A DNA stretch of 64,000 nt from Eubacterium sp. (GCA_017886765.1 JAGHJI010000062.1:97053-161052); one strand, 5' to 3'; counted from the first letter of the stretch, positions 18,811-28,165 are shown. The notes: generated by a model not told the origin, from the sequence alone. Numbers and translations are program-made.

Positions 18811-19704
18811 ATGAAAATGAACCTGAAATCATGGATGAAAGATATGGATGACAATACAGACCTTTTCAGCCTTAATCTTGCCGGCACGCACGATTCTGTT
18901 ACAAAATATGTCCAGTTTTCCCACATTTCAAAATGTCAGGAGCTGGATATATATGAACAGCTCTGTCTTGGGATCAGAGGGCTTGATATAAGAGTTCAGT
19001 CAAGGGGCGACAGACTGGGTATGGTGCACGGTATCGCAAAAGCATTTAATACGCCCGGTCCTTTTTCACCGCAGATGGATATGGCTGACGTGCTGGAACA
19101 TTGCTACAGGTTTTTGACGGAAAATCCAAGTGAAACGATTATTTTTCAGTTTAAAAACGACAGCGGCAAGGAGATGGAAAAATGCTTTGACAATCTCTTT
19201 GGTACGTATATAAAGGGGAAGGAAGACAAATGGTTTCTGGAAAACAAGGCGCCGCTCCTCTCAGAATGCAGGGGGAAGATTGTACTGATACGCCGCTGTA
19301 AGATGGCTGACCGAAAAGAATATACCCCCAAAAACACCGGTATAGATTTTTCAAAATGGGTGGAGCAGGATACTGCCGTACCGGAGCCCCTTACGCTCAG
19401 GACAGGCGGAGAAAAGGAAATGACGTTTGTGATTCAGGACAGATATAAATATAAGCCCAAACCGCGCTGGAAAGATTGTATAATGCCGTTTCTTGATTCT
19501 ATGAAAGCCTTTGACGGCAAATACATAATCAACTATCTTTCAACGGCAGGCGGCTTAAAGGGACCGTATAATAATGCGAGGTATATGAATCCAAAGTTTA
19601 TGGAGTATCCCCTTGACGGAAAAAAATATTACGGCATGATTTATATGGATTTCCCCACGGCAGAGCTTGTTGAAAAAATCATCAGTACAAATGCGGAAAG
19701 GTAA
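18811..19704 (+). CDS. Phosphatidylinositol-specific phospholipase C X-domain protein
   Basis: NLAGTHDSVTKYVQ, LGIRGLDIRV, LGMVHGIAKAFNTP, SETIIFQFKND. Confidence 0.85.
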   Translation: MKMNLKSWMKDMDDNTDLFSLNLAGTHDSVTKYVQFSHISKCQELDIYEQLCLGIRGLDIRVQSRGDRLGMVHGIAKAFNTPGPFSPQMDMADVLEHCYRFLTENPSETIIFQFKNDSGKEMEKCFDNLFGTYIKGKEDKWFLENKAPLLSECRGKIVLIRRCKMADRKEYTPKNTGIDFSKWVEQDTAVPEPLTLRTGGEKEMTFVIQDRYKYKPKPRWKDCIMPFLDSMKAFDGKYIINYLSTAGGLKGPYNNARYMNPKFMEYPLDGKKYYGMIYMDFPTAELVEKIISTNAER

Positions 19705-19714
19705 AAGGTGAAAT

Positions 19715-20581
19715 ATGAAATTAAGTGATATTAATATCCGTGACCCCTTTGTTCTCAAGGAGGGAGATACCTATTATCTTTACGGTACAAGAGCACGGAA
19801 CTTCGGCAGGGATACCGGCGGATTCGACGTGTATATTTCAAAGGATTTAAAAAACTGGAGCGACCCTGTAACCTGTTTTGATTCGCAGATGAACGGTTAT
19901 AACCGTGAGGTAAACTGGGCGCCGGAGGTTCACAAATATAAAAATGCATTTTATATGTTCGCTACTTTCACAAGAGAAAACGGACTCAGGGGCGTCTTCG
20001 TCTTAAAATCAGACTGCCCGGAGGGTCCCTTTCAGCCTTATTCGGAAAAGGCCGTCACGCCGGAGACCTGGGAATGTCTGGACGGCACGCTTTATATTGA
20101 CAAGGAAGGGGAGCCTTATCTTGTATTCTGTCACGAGCATACGCAGATTGTGGACGGAACAGTCTGTTATGTAAAATTAAGCGATGATTTAAAAACGGCA
20201 GTCACTCAGCCGGTTGTTCTTTTCTCCGGTTCGTCGCCGCAATGGGCGGATGTGAAACCTGACGGGGAGCATTATATAACCGACGGTCCGTTTATGTACA
20301 GAACAAGGACAGGCAGGTTGCTTTTAATCTGGTCTACATTTATCCATCATAAATACGCCCAGTGTGTTGCGGCGTCTGACAATGGCGAGATAGACGGGAG
20401 GTTCATTCATCTCCCTCCGCTCATTACCGATGACGGCGGACACGGAATGATTTTCAAGGCAGGAAAAAAGCTGATCCTCACCTTTCATTCTCCGAACAAA
20501 ACGGGGCATGAACGCCCTGTGTTCAGGGAACTTGAAGATACCGGAAACTCGATAAGAATAAAGCAAAATGGCTTAACATAA
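19715..20581 (+). CDS. Glycoside hydrolase family 43-like protein
   Basis: NIRDPFVLKEGDTYYLYGT, VNWAPEVHKYKNAFYMFATF, ECLDGTLYIDKEGEPYLVF: five-bladed propeller motifs. Confidence 0.82.
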   Translation: MKLSDINIRDPFVLKEGDTYYLYGTRARNFGRDTGGFDVYISKDLKNWSDPVTCFDSQMNGYNREVNWAPEVHKYKNAFYMFATFTRENGLRGVFVLKSDCPEGPFQPYSEKAVTPETWECLDGTLYIDKEGEPYLVFCHEHTQIVDGTVCYVKLSDDLKTAVTQPVVLFSGSSPQWADVKPDGEHYITDGPFMYRTRTGRLLLIWSTFIHHKYAQCVAASDNGEIDGRFIHLPPLITDDGGHGMIFKAGKKLILTFHSPNKTGHERPVFRELEDTGNSIRIKQNGLT

Positions 20582-20613
20582 AAAACGCTGTGGATATATA
20601 TGGAAAAATAGCT

Positions 20614-20760
20614 TAAATCAATGACCGCCTTGTCTTTTACGTTTGGCAATCGTTTTAGCATAGCCGGTTGTTCAAGTAAAATGTTGTAATTATCTTCAGT
20701 TTCTCTCAGGGTCTTATAGGATAAAAAGAAATCGTTATTGTCATAGATATTTTGCGTCAT
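20614..20760 (-). pseudogene. Truncated SAM-dependent methyltransferase (N-terminal about 49 aa only)
   Basis: MTQNIYDNNDFFLSYKTLRE...LEQPAMLKRLPNVKDKAVIDL matches a class I methyltransferase N-terminus, then breaks just before the GxGxG motif. Confidence 0.65.
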
Positions 20761-21293
20761 TATTCCGCCTCCCTCGTAATGATCAGTTTTAAGTTTTTGC
20801 CAAGATGATTTATCTCTTCTTTTATAAATTCGGGATATAATTCGACCTTATCCAACTTGGTTATATCAAGCCATTCGTAGGTGTTCGTTCTGTTCTTTTC
20901 CTGTGTTTTAAAAACAGTTTCGTAATTGTTAAAATTCGTGGAGCGGATATCAACAAGGTAATACATACCTACTTCATGAAATTTTTTACCCTCATCAATA
21001 AAAAAACATTCGTTTATCCACAAGGGGAGGAAATCCGTGACGGTGATAGCAAGCTCCTCCCTGACCTCCCGAACCAGCGCTTCCCGGCTGGATTCACCAA
21101 ATCTGATTCTGCCGCCCACAAGATAATAAGTACCGGTCTTGGTATTTTTTTGAGCCAGCAGTCTGTTGTTTTGCAGAATTACGGCGGCGACCCGGTGGTT
21201 AAATATTCCCGGTCCGGTGTTCAGAGTCAGGTCAACACAACCGTCAGTCAGGATCTTTTCTTTATTTTTTATGGATTTTTTGAGTCTGAACAT
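20760..21293 (-). CDS. NUDIX hydrolase
   Basis: GGRIRFGESSREALVREVREEL NUDIX box; RBS GGGAGG. Confidence 0.9.
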   Translation of the reverse strand: MFRLKKSIKNKEKILTDGCVDLTLNTGPGIFNHRVAAVILQNNRLLAQKNTKTGTYYLVGGRIRFGESSREALVREVREELAITVTDFLPLWINECFFIDEGKKFHEVGMYYLVDIRSTNFNNYETVFKTQEKNRTNTYEWLDITKLDKVELYPEFIKEEINHLGKNLKLIITREAE

Positions 21294-21317
21294 TTTTCAT
21301 ACCTCCCAAAATAAAAT

Positions 21318-21345
21318 GCTCTTGTATTTTCAGTAATACAAGAGC
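21318..21345 (-). terminator. Terminator/attenuator-like hairpin in the NUDIX leader
   Basis: GCTCTTGTATT-actgaa-AATACAAGAGC followed by ATTTTATTTT, upstream of the RBS. Confidence 0.5.
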
Positions 21346-21376
21346 TTTACTTCTGTGTTCGGAATGGGAACAGGTT
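21340..21376 (-). other. 5S rRNA-like fragment (helix II/III-loop C region)
   Basis: Minus strand: ACCTGTTCCCATTCCGAACACAGAAGTAAAGCTCTT, nearly identical to the conserved 5S core; the rest of 5S is absent. Confidence 0.7.
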
Positions 21377-21411
21377 ATCTCAATTTTTTATCAGTTCCGA
21401 CTGATATAATG

Positions 21412-21440
21412 ATTGTACCATATCCCAGAGCCGGAGACAA
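21412..21440 (-). promoter_or_regulatory. Putative promoter upstream of the 5S-like leader
   Basis: Minus strand TTGTCT-N17-TACAAT. Confidence 0.5.
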
Positions 21441-21450
21441 GAGATATTTT

Positions 21451-23835
21451 TCAGTTAAAGGTGTAATAAAAATAGTTTGCGATATTCACGGGATTCAGGC
21501 GGTAGAAGAATCTGAACAGCTTTTTCCTGAGTCCTGATTTTTTGAATTGTATATTATTCGCACAGGTGACGCTGTATTTTTTCGGAGCTTTGTTGAATGT
21601 CACCGTTTTTTCCTCACCGGGAGTCAGTGAAAAATAGTTCTCGCCGGGTATTTCATCGCTGTCGATAAAAATATTATAGGCGAAGGTATCGCTTTTCAGT
21701 GTCAGTCTGCTGCCGTCAAGACGGGATTCAATATTTGCCTTTTTAAGTCCAAGCTTTGAAGGCGTGGTGAAGATTTCCGTTATCACCTCATGATTGAAGC
21801 AAAGCTGCAATACGGAGCGTTTGTTCACAGCGATCTCATCTACTTTTTTAAAGCTGTTGGGTGAAAGAACGATGTCATATTCTTTTATTATATCCGGTTT
21901 CAAAAGCTTGAGCGTGAGGTGAAGGCTTACCTCTCTCAGTGTGTCATTATGGGCGAAGATTATGGCTCTGCCCTTTTCCTTTTTACAGCTCACTGTAACA
22001 GGGGCGAAAAATTCCCTTGCTTTATACTGCAGCGCTTTCGGCACGCCCTCAAAATCCACCGATGACCAGCTGGGACAGTTCCACACATCGTTGAACTGCC
22101 AGAATACAGAGCCGTTGCATCTGCCCTTATTCTGCCTGAAATGAACGGTTGCGTTCTTTATACATTCCGCCTGAACGATACCCGTCAGATACGGCAGATC
22201 CTCAAAACGCTTCGGAAAATCAAACATCTCCGTGAGATAGAACAGCATTTTCTTATTCCCGCCCAGGCATTTCTGATGCCGGTTAAAACTGGGTGACGTT
22301 ATGTCGTACTCCTCCGGCGGGGCAAAGGTTTTTATCGCTTTCATCGACGGCAGGGATTCCAGTCCGAATTCCGATAAAAATCTGGAGTATCTTGTGGCGT
22401 AGTAGTCAAGCTTTTTCAGTCCGTGCCACACGTTCCACATATGGGTGTCGCCCACATTGTCGCTGGAATATTCCTTGAAACAGGCGCTGCCTATGGGTGA
22501 GGTGGGGATATAGGAAACATCCGTCATATCCTTTATGAAATCCGGCAGGGTATGATAGAAAAATTCCTCATACGCTTTCATGATCTTCGTGTTTTTAGGC
22601 AGATAGGAGAACATGACCTCCAGCTCGTTGTTGCCGCACCACAGCGCAAGGCTGGGGTGTGTGGTGAGCCGCCTTACATTTGCCTTAACTTCAGCCAGAA
22701 CATTTTCCGTAAATTCCTTTTCGTAAAACGGATACATCTGGCAGGCGAAGCAGAAATCCTGCCATACAAGAATACCCATCTCATCGCACCGGCTGATCAG
22801 GTAATCGCTTGCGTAGCTGCCCCCGCCCCAAACTCTGATTATGTTGAAATTGGATTTTTGCGCCAAATCCAGATAATAATCAACGGTGCTGTTGTCGCTG
22901 TCCTCATAGATTGCGGAAAAGGGAATGAGATTGCCGCCCTTGGCAAATATCTTTTCTCCGTTTAAAACAAAGCAGAAATTACTGCCGTATTCATCTTTGG
23001 CAGTGTCAAGATATAGGGAACGCAGACCGATTTTCTTTTCAATCTTTTCCTCGTCATTTTCAAATAAAACGGTATAGAGCGGCTGCGTCTTTTTCTGCGA
23101 CAGCTCATAAGTGTACCAAAGCTCAGGGTTGTCAATTATAAAGCAGTTGCCGCCATTTATGCTCGTAATATTCCCGTCGGGTGAGATAAGGGATATTTTG
23201 TCGGCGTTATCGGCGGACACACGGACGATTGCTTTTTCTTTGTTTGTTTCCTGAGTGATTTGAATATTTTCAATTTGTCTGTTGAAGCATTTGATTTCAA
23301 TGCTTTCCAGCACTGCGCAGTAGGGGACGCAGGGACCCCAGTCCCAGCCGAAATGGCAGGCGGGTTTTCTGATATAAGGAATACCGTCAACGCCGTTATT
23401 GTTTTTCGGAAGCGGCTTTTCCTTCTGCATCTTTGTTATATATTTAACGGCTGAATCAAAGTGCAGGCATATACGGTTTTCCCCTTCATTTAAAAAATTC
23501 TTTATTTCCGTATCGACGGGGATGAAAGCGTTATGGCTTTCAAAGGATTTTTTCCCGTTGATGTAACAGGTGCAAAGCGTGTCCAGACCGCCTGCGCGCA
23601 GGCGAATGTGCGCGTACTTCATATCCTCCGGCGTTATGGTGAATTCTCTTTTGAATTCAATATCGTTTTCGCCTGTTTTTATGCCTTCTTTGTCATCGCC
23701 TGAAATCAGCGGATTTTTAATGGCGCCGCTTTTTATCAGATTGCCGAAATCGCTGCCGGGTATTACGGCGCTGTATTCTTTGTTATCGGTGCAGTTTTTC
23801 ATGACCCAACTGCCCGCGAGATTGATTTTATTCAT
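21451..23835 (-). CDS. GH2 beta-mannosidase-like protein
   Basis: NLAGSWVMKNC, IRKPACHFGWDWGPC, FNIIRVWGGGSYASDYLISRCDEMGILVWQDFCFACQMYP, WCGNNE, FLSEFGLESLPS. Start taken as ATG 23835. Confidence 0.9.
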   Translation of the reverse strand: MNKINLAGSWVMKNCTDNKEYSAVIPGSDFGNLIKSGAIKNPLISGDDKEGIKTGENDIEFKREFTITPEDMKYAHIRLRAGGLDTLCTCYINGKKSFESHNAFIPVDTEIKNFLNEGENRICLHFDSAVKYITKMQKEKPLPKNNNGVDGIPYIRKPACHFGWDWGPCVPYCAVLESIEIKCFNRQIENIQITQETNKEKAIVRVSADNADKISLISPDGNITSINGGNCFIIDNPELWYTYELSQKKTQPLYTVLFENDEEKIEKKIGLRSLYLDTAKDEYGSNFCFVLNGEKIFAKGGNLIPFSAIYEDSDNSTVDYYLDLAQKSNFNIIRVWGGGSYASDYLISRCDEMGILVWQDFCFACQMYPFYEKEFTENVLAEVKANVRRLTTHPSLALWCGNNELEVMFSYLPKNTKIMKAYEEFFYHTLPDFIKDMTDVSYIPTSPIGSACFKEYSSDNVGDTHMWNVWHGLKKLDYYATRYSRFLSEFGLESLPSMKAIKTFAPPEEYDITSPSFNRHQKCLGGNKKMLFYLTEMFDFPKRFEDLPYLTGIVQAECIKNATVHFRQNKGRCNGSVFWQFNDVWNCPSWSSVDFEGVPKALQYKAREFFAPVTVSCKKEKGRAIIFAHNDTLREVSLHLTLKLLKPDIIKEYDIVLSPNSFKKVDEIAVNKRSVLQLCFNHEVITEIFTTPSKLGLKKANIESRLDGSRLTLKSDTFAYNIFIDSDEIPGENYFSLTPGEEKTVTFNKAPKKYSVTCANNIQFKKSGLRKKLFRFFYRLNPVNIANYFYYTFN

Positions 23836-23859
23836 ATTTTTACCCCCATTTCCATTAAT

Positions 23860-23892
23860 ACTATAGCATATTGCGTTTGAATATGCTATAGT
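23860..23892. promoter_or_regulatory. 13-bp perfect inverted repeat in the divergent GH2/GH3 promoter region
   Basis: ACTATAGCATATT-gcgtttg-AATATGCTATAGT. Confidence 0.6.
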
Positions 23893-23923
23893 TAAATGAA
23901 CAAGGTTTTTGGGGGGGACGAAA

Positions 23924-26353
23924 ATGAAGATTAAGCAAAAAGTAGAATCCCTTGTGCAGAAAACCGTTGACGCTGTTTCCGGCAGTGCGGGCATGCAGGA
24001 GGAGAATACCGCTCAGGGCGAAAAAAAGTTTTTTGAGCCTATGCCGCCGGTGGCGCTGAAAGCGGCTGAGGAGAGCGCGGTCTTGCTGAAAAATAAAAAT
24101 AATACCCTGCCTTTAAAGGAAGGAGAAATGGTCTCCGTTTTCGGCAGGTGTCAGATAGATTATTTTTATGTGGGCTACGGCAGCGGCGGAGATGTAAACG
24201 CGCCTTATGAAGTGAATCTGATCGACGGACTGAAAAACTGCGGCGTTCATCTCTATGCTCCGCTTCTGACGGTTTACGAAAACTGGTGTAAAAATAATCC
24301 GGTAAGTCATGGTTTCTGGGGTCACTGGCCCATGCATTATCCTGAAATGGAGCTGAGCGAACAGCTTGTCAGATCGGCGGCAGAAAACAGTGACGCAGCC
24401 GTTATGGTTATAGGCAGAGCAGCAGGAGAGGACAGGGAAAACAAGCTGGAGAAGGGCAGCTATTATCTGACGGATGCGGAGATAAGGATGCTTGATCTGG
24501 TAACCGACTGTTTTGACAGAGTTATCGTCATTATGAACTGCGGCAACATCATGGATATGTCCTGGACCGAAAAATACGGCGACAGAATTTCCTCCCTGAT
24601 ATACGCCTGGCAATGCGGCATGGAAAGCGGAAACGGACTTGCCAATATTCTTACCGGAAAAGCAGGGCCCTGCGGAAAGCTGCCCTGCGCCATAGCAAGA
24701 CATTATGAGGATTATCCCAGCGCCGCTGATTTCGGCGGCAGGGATTACAATAATTACACTGAGGATATTTTTGTCGGCTACAGGTATTTTGAGACCTTCT
24801 GCCCGGAAAAAGTCCTTTATCCCTTCGGCTTCGGGTTAAGCTATACCGATTTTGAAATAACGCCCGTTACGTTTGCGCAAAAGGACAAAGAATTTGAAAT
24901 AACCGTCAATGTCAGAAATACCGGTAAACGCAAGGGGAAAGAGACGGTGCAGCTTTACGTCAGCGCGCCCCAGGGTCATCTTTCAAAGCCGGTCAGGAGT
25001 TTGGTAGCCTTTGAGAAAACAAAGGCGCTTGCGCCTGATGAAAGTCAGCAGATATCCTTCCGTTTTAGTCTGTATGACATTTCCTCTTTTGATGACATCA
25101 GAAAGTATGACGGCAAATTTGCTTATATCATTGAAAAGGGAGAGTATGTTTTTTATGCCGGAAATTCTGTCCGTACGGAGACGGTTGCCGGCAGAGTCAG
25201 GCTTGAAGATACGGTTATTGAAAGACTGGATGAAATCTGCGGCGTAAAAGACAGCTTTGAGCGGATTACCGCAAAGGCGCAAAACGGAAAGTTCGTTATA
25301 AAAAAACAGCAGGTCATGCCGTCAAAGCCTTATCTGAAAGAAAGAATTATAGCGAATCTTCCCAAAGAAACAGGCTTTAAAGGAGATAAGGGCTATAAAC
25401 TCAGCGACGTGGCGGAGAAGAAAATTACCCTTGACGAGTTCGTTTCACAACTGAACAGCCAGGAGCTGGAGGCGCTGACGAGGGGACAGGGCATGATGAA
25501 CAGTGACTTGGGTGTTGTGGGAAATGCCGGAGCTTTCGGCGGAGTTATCAAATCCCTGCGTGACAAGGGCATTCCCCCTGTTATTACCACGGACGGTCCC
25601 GCCGGAATAAGAATAAAAAAATACACCTCACTCATCCCCTGCGGTACGGCGCTGGCAAGCACATGGAACTGCGGTCTTGTTAAGGAACTTACGTCCGTCA
25701 TGGGAGCGGAAATGGTCAAGCACGGCTCGGATGTACTGCTGGCTCCGGGAATGAATATTCAGCGTAATGTGCTTTGTGGCAGAAATTTCGAGTATTTCTC
25801 GGAGGATCCTGTGTTGTCGGGGAAAATGGGCGCGGCGTATGTAAACGGCATTCAGCAAAACGGCGTATCCGCCTGCCCCAAGCATTTTGCCTGCAATAAC
25901 CAGGAGGTCAGGCGTACCAAAAACGACTCCCGTCTGTCCCAGCGGGCGCTGAGAGAGATTTATCTCAAGGGCTTTGAAATATGCGTCAGGGATAGCAAGC
26001 CGCTGAATATCATGACAAGCTATAATAAAATTAACGGCGTATGGAGCCATTATAATTATGACCTTGTGACCACGGTGCTCAGAAAGGAATGGGGATATGA
26101 CGGAAATGTTATGACCGACTGGTGGATGCAGAAATCATCAAGTCCGGAATTCCCCGCCATTAAGGATAACGCCTACCGCGTACGCGCCCAGGTGGATGTG
26201 CTGATGCCGGGAGGGAAGCGCACAGCAAAGAAGTATAAGTCCGACGGTACCCTGCTTAAAACGCTGGGTAAGGCGGATGGTATAACCCGCGCCGAGCTGG
26301 AACGCACCGCCAAAAATGTGTTAAGACTTATACTGAAACTTAAATTTAACTGA
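23924..26353 (+). CDS. GH3 beta-glucosidase with permuted domain order
   Basis: GH3_C-like and Fn3-like domains precede the TIM barrel (ITTDGPAGIRI, KHFACNNQEVRR, YDGNVMTDWWM). Confidence 0.9.
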   Translation: MKIKQKVESLVQKTVDAVSGSAGMQEENTAQGEKKFFEPMPPVALKAAEESAVLLKNKNNTLPLKEGEMVSVFGRCQIDYFYVGYGSGGDVNAPYEVNLIDGLKNCGVHLYAPLLTVYENWCKNNPVSHGFWGHWPMHYPEMELSEQLVRSAAENSDAAVMVIGRAAGEDRENKLEKGSYYLTDAEIRMLDLVTDCFDRVIVIMNCGNIMDMSWTEKYGDRISSLIYAWQCGMESGNGLANILTGKAGPCGKLPCAIARHYEDYPSAADFGGRDYNNYTEDIFVGYRYFETFCPEKVLYPFGFGLSYTDFEITPVTFAQKDKEFEITVNVRNTGKRKGKETVQLYVSAPQGHLSKPVRSLVAFEKTKALAPDESQQISFRFSLYDISSFDDIRKYDGKFAYIIEKGEYVFYAGNSVRTETVAGRVRLEDTVIERLDEICGVKDSFERITAKAQNGKFVIKKQQVMPSKPYLKERIIANLPKETGFKGDKGYKLSDVAEKKITLDEFVSQLNSQELEALTRGQGMMNSDLGVVGNAGAFGGVIKSLRDKGIPPVITTDGPAGIRIKKYTSLIPCGTALASTWNCGLVKELTSVMGAEMVKHGSDVLLAPGMNIQRNVLCGRNFEYFSEDPVLSGKMGAAYVNGIQQNGVSACPKHFACNNQEVRRTKNDSRLSQRALREIYLKGFEICVRDSKPLNIMTSYNKINGVWSHYNYDLVTTVLRKEWGYDGNVMTDWWMQKSSSPEFPAIKDNAYRVRAQVDVLMPGGKRTAKKYKSDGTLLKTLGKADGITRAELERTAKNVLRLILKLKFN

Positions 26354-26383
26354 ATGTAAAAGTAAAATATTGATCTTAACAGT

Positions 26384-26424
26384 AAAACAACAGGGCTGTG
26401 TTTAAACAGCCCTGTTGTTTTATT
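26384..26424. terminator. Bidirectional intrinsic terminator
   Basis: AAAACAACAGGGCTGT...ACAGCCCTGTTGTTTT between convergent genes. Confidence 0.9.
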
Positions 26425-28165
26425 ACAATGCTTTAATTCTGTAAACCTTTACGCTATGTTTTGAAAGCGGTACGGAAAGGGAGCTTGCGGTGATGCGCTC
26501 ATCGCTCCACAAATCGTGTAGTTCATACTGTTCTGAATGTGGCGTTTCCAGATATTCATCCTTTAATAACTGCGTCAGATCGGCGTGAATATTTTTACTG
26601 TTTATGGACCTGTTAAACAGGCAAAGCGCGGTGTCGCCGTTTGCCAGCGGTCTGGCAAGGATGTCAACGCCCCGGGTCTTTTTTATGATTTTAGCAGGCT
26701 TTCCCAGCGTGTCCTGGTCAATGGCGATGAGCTGCTTATTGGTTACGATCTTCAGCACGGGGTTGCCCTCAACAGCATTGTTATTGCCGTCCACAAATTT
26801 TCTTACATCATTCCCGAGCATAAGGGGCGCAGCCATCATACACCACAGGGAGAAATGCGCTTTATTTTCATCCTCGGTGAGTTTGCCGTTGCCCACCTCA
26901 AGCATATCCGGGTCATTCCATGCACCCGGACCGGCGTGCTGATAATGCTTTATGGTAAAGTCGTAAAGCAGAACAATGCTCTTCCACATAGGAAAAATGT
27001 CATGGGTTGTGCGCCACATATTACCCGCCTTGTTTCCCCAGGCCCAGGGCTGTGTGGTGCCCCATTCGCAGATAGAATAAACAATGGGCTTTTCAGGCGC
27101 ATCGGTAAATTCCGCCCAGGCCTTTGTCGCCTTTTTTAAAGCTTCACCCATTCTTTTGTATTGGATATACGCTGAGTCTGCCAGCGTGGCGATGGGATTT
27201 TGTATTGTTATTATATTTTCCCCGTCCTTCAGGTCAACCACAATCTGTGTCCTGCCTGAATCGCTGAAGCCTTTTCCGCGGGGGAAGAATATCTCGTGTA
27301 TTTTTCCGTTCACCGTTACCTGGGCATAGCTGTCACGTCGTCTGAAAGTCTTCTGATGCACGATAGTCAGCGCGTATTTGCCCTGGGGCAGTGTAATTAC
27401 ACGGAAGGTAGCGGAGCCGGCGCCGTGATCGATAAAGCCTATCGCTTTTCCGCTGGGAAGCTCGGACAGCTTGATGATTTTTGCTCTGCCGGTAAATTCG
27501 GCGTCTTCCGGCTCCAATACCTCAAAGGAATCGGAGTTCTCCTCCTCGTCTATTCTATTCAGTTCGATTTTTTCAACAGCGGGGCAGTCGCCGCTGATTG
27601 CTTCGTTATGGCAGAAATCGTACTTGAAAAATTCGCAGCCCCATGAAGCCAGCGTTTTCGCGTCCAGTTCCTCTTTCCCCAGAGAGCCCGGCATATCCTC
27701 GCAGGTCAGGCTGCCGTTGGAGGAATAGAGACCTACTTTCAGGCCCAGCGCATTAATATCCTCAATAAGGCGGGGAATACCGCGGCTGAAAGTTCTTAAA
27801 TCTCCCTGCAGCTTTCCGTCGGAATCTCTCATGGAGCTTTGCCAGCAGTCATCAATATTCAGATATTTGTATCCGGCGTCAGCGAGGCCGCTGTCCACCA
27901 TCGCCTGAGCGATTTCCATAATCAGGTCCTGGTCAATATGATTGCGGAAGGTGTTCCAGCTTGACCAGCCCATTGGCGGTGTTTTTGCCACGCCGTTGTC
28001 AAAATCCTCGGTTTCAGATATATCCATTGTGATTTTTCTGGGCATTGTTATTTTCTTAATAGCGCAGAGCGGGCATTTGCCGTTGGCTTTCATTGTAAAA
28101 AACCATGAAACCAAAAGCACTGCCAATATGCATATGATCGCGATCACAATAATCAGAAATATCAT
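26423..28165 (-). CDS. GH27 alpha-galactosidase-like protein with N-terminal TM helix and inserted CBM-like domain
   Basis: TPPMGWSSWNTF, YKYLNIDDCWQ, FFKYDFCHN, AGPGAWNDPDMLEVGNG, APLMLGNDVR. Confidence 0.9.
   Translation of the reverse strand: MIFLIIVIAIICILAVLLVSWFFTMKANGKCPLCAIKKITMPRKITMDISETEDFDNGVAKTPPMGWSSWNTFRNHIDQDLIMEIAQAMVDSGLADAGYKYLNIDDCWQSSMRDSDGKLQGDLRTFSRGIPRLIEDINALGLKVGLYSSNGSLTCEDMPGSLGKEELDAKTLASWGCEFFKYDFCHNEAISGDCPAVEKIELNRIDEEENSDSFEVLEPEDAEFTGRAKIIKLSELPSGKAIGFIDHGAGSATFRVITLPQGKYALTIVHQKTFRRRDSYAQVTVNGKIHEIFFPRGKGFSDSGRTQIVVDLKDGENIITIQNPIATLADSAYIQYKRMGEALKKATKAWAEFTDAPEKPIVYSICEWGTTQPWAWGNKAGNMWRTTHDIFPMWKSIVLLYDFTIKHYQHAGPGAWNDPDMLEVGNGKLTEDENKAHFSLWCMMAAPLMLGNDVRKFVDGNNNAVEGNPVLKIVTNKQLIAIDQDTLGKPAKIIKKTRGVDILARPLANGDTALCLFNRSINSKNIHADLTQLLKDEYLETPHSEQYELHDLWSDERITASSLSVPLSKHSVKVYRIKAL

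Noticed and set aside
21340-21376. Intact 5S rRNA gene
   Set aside because: Only about 36 nt of the conserved core is present; helix I, IV and V regions are missing, so it is reported as a fragment or mimic.
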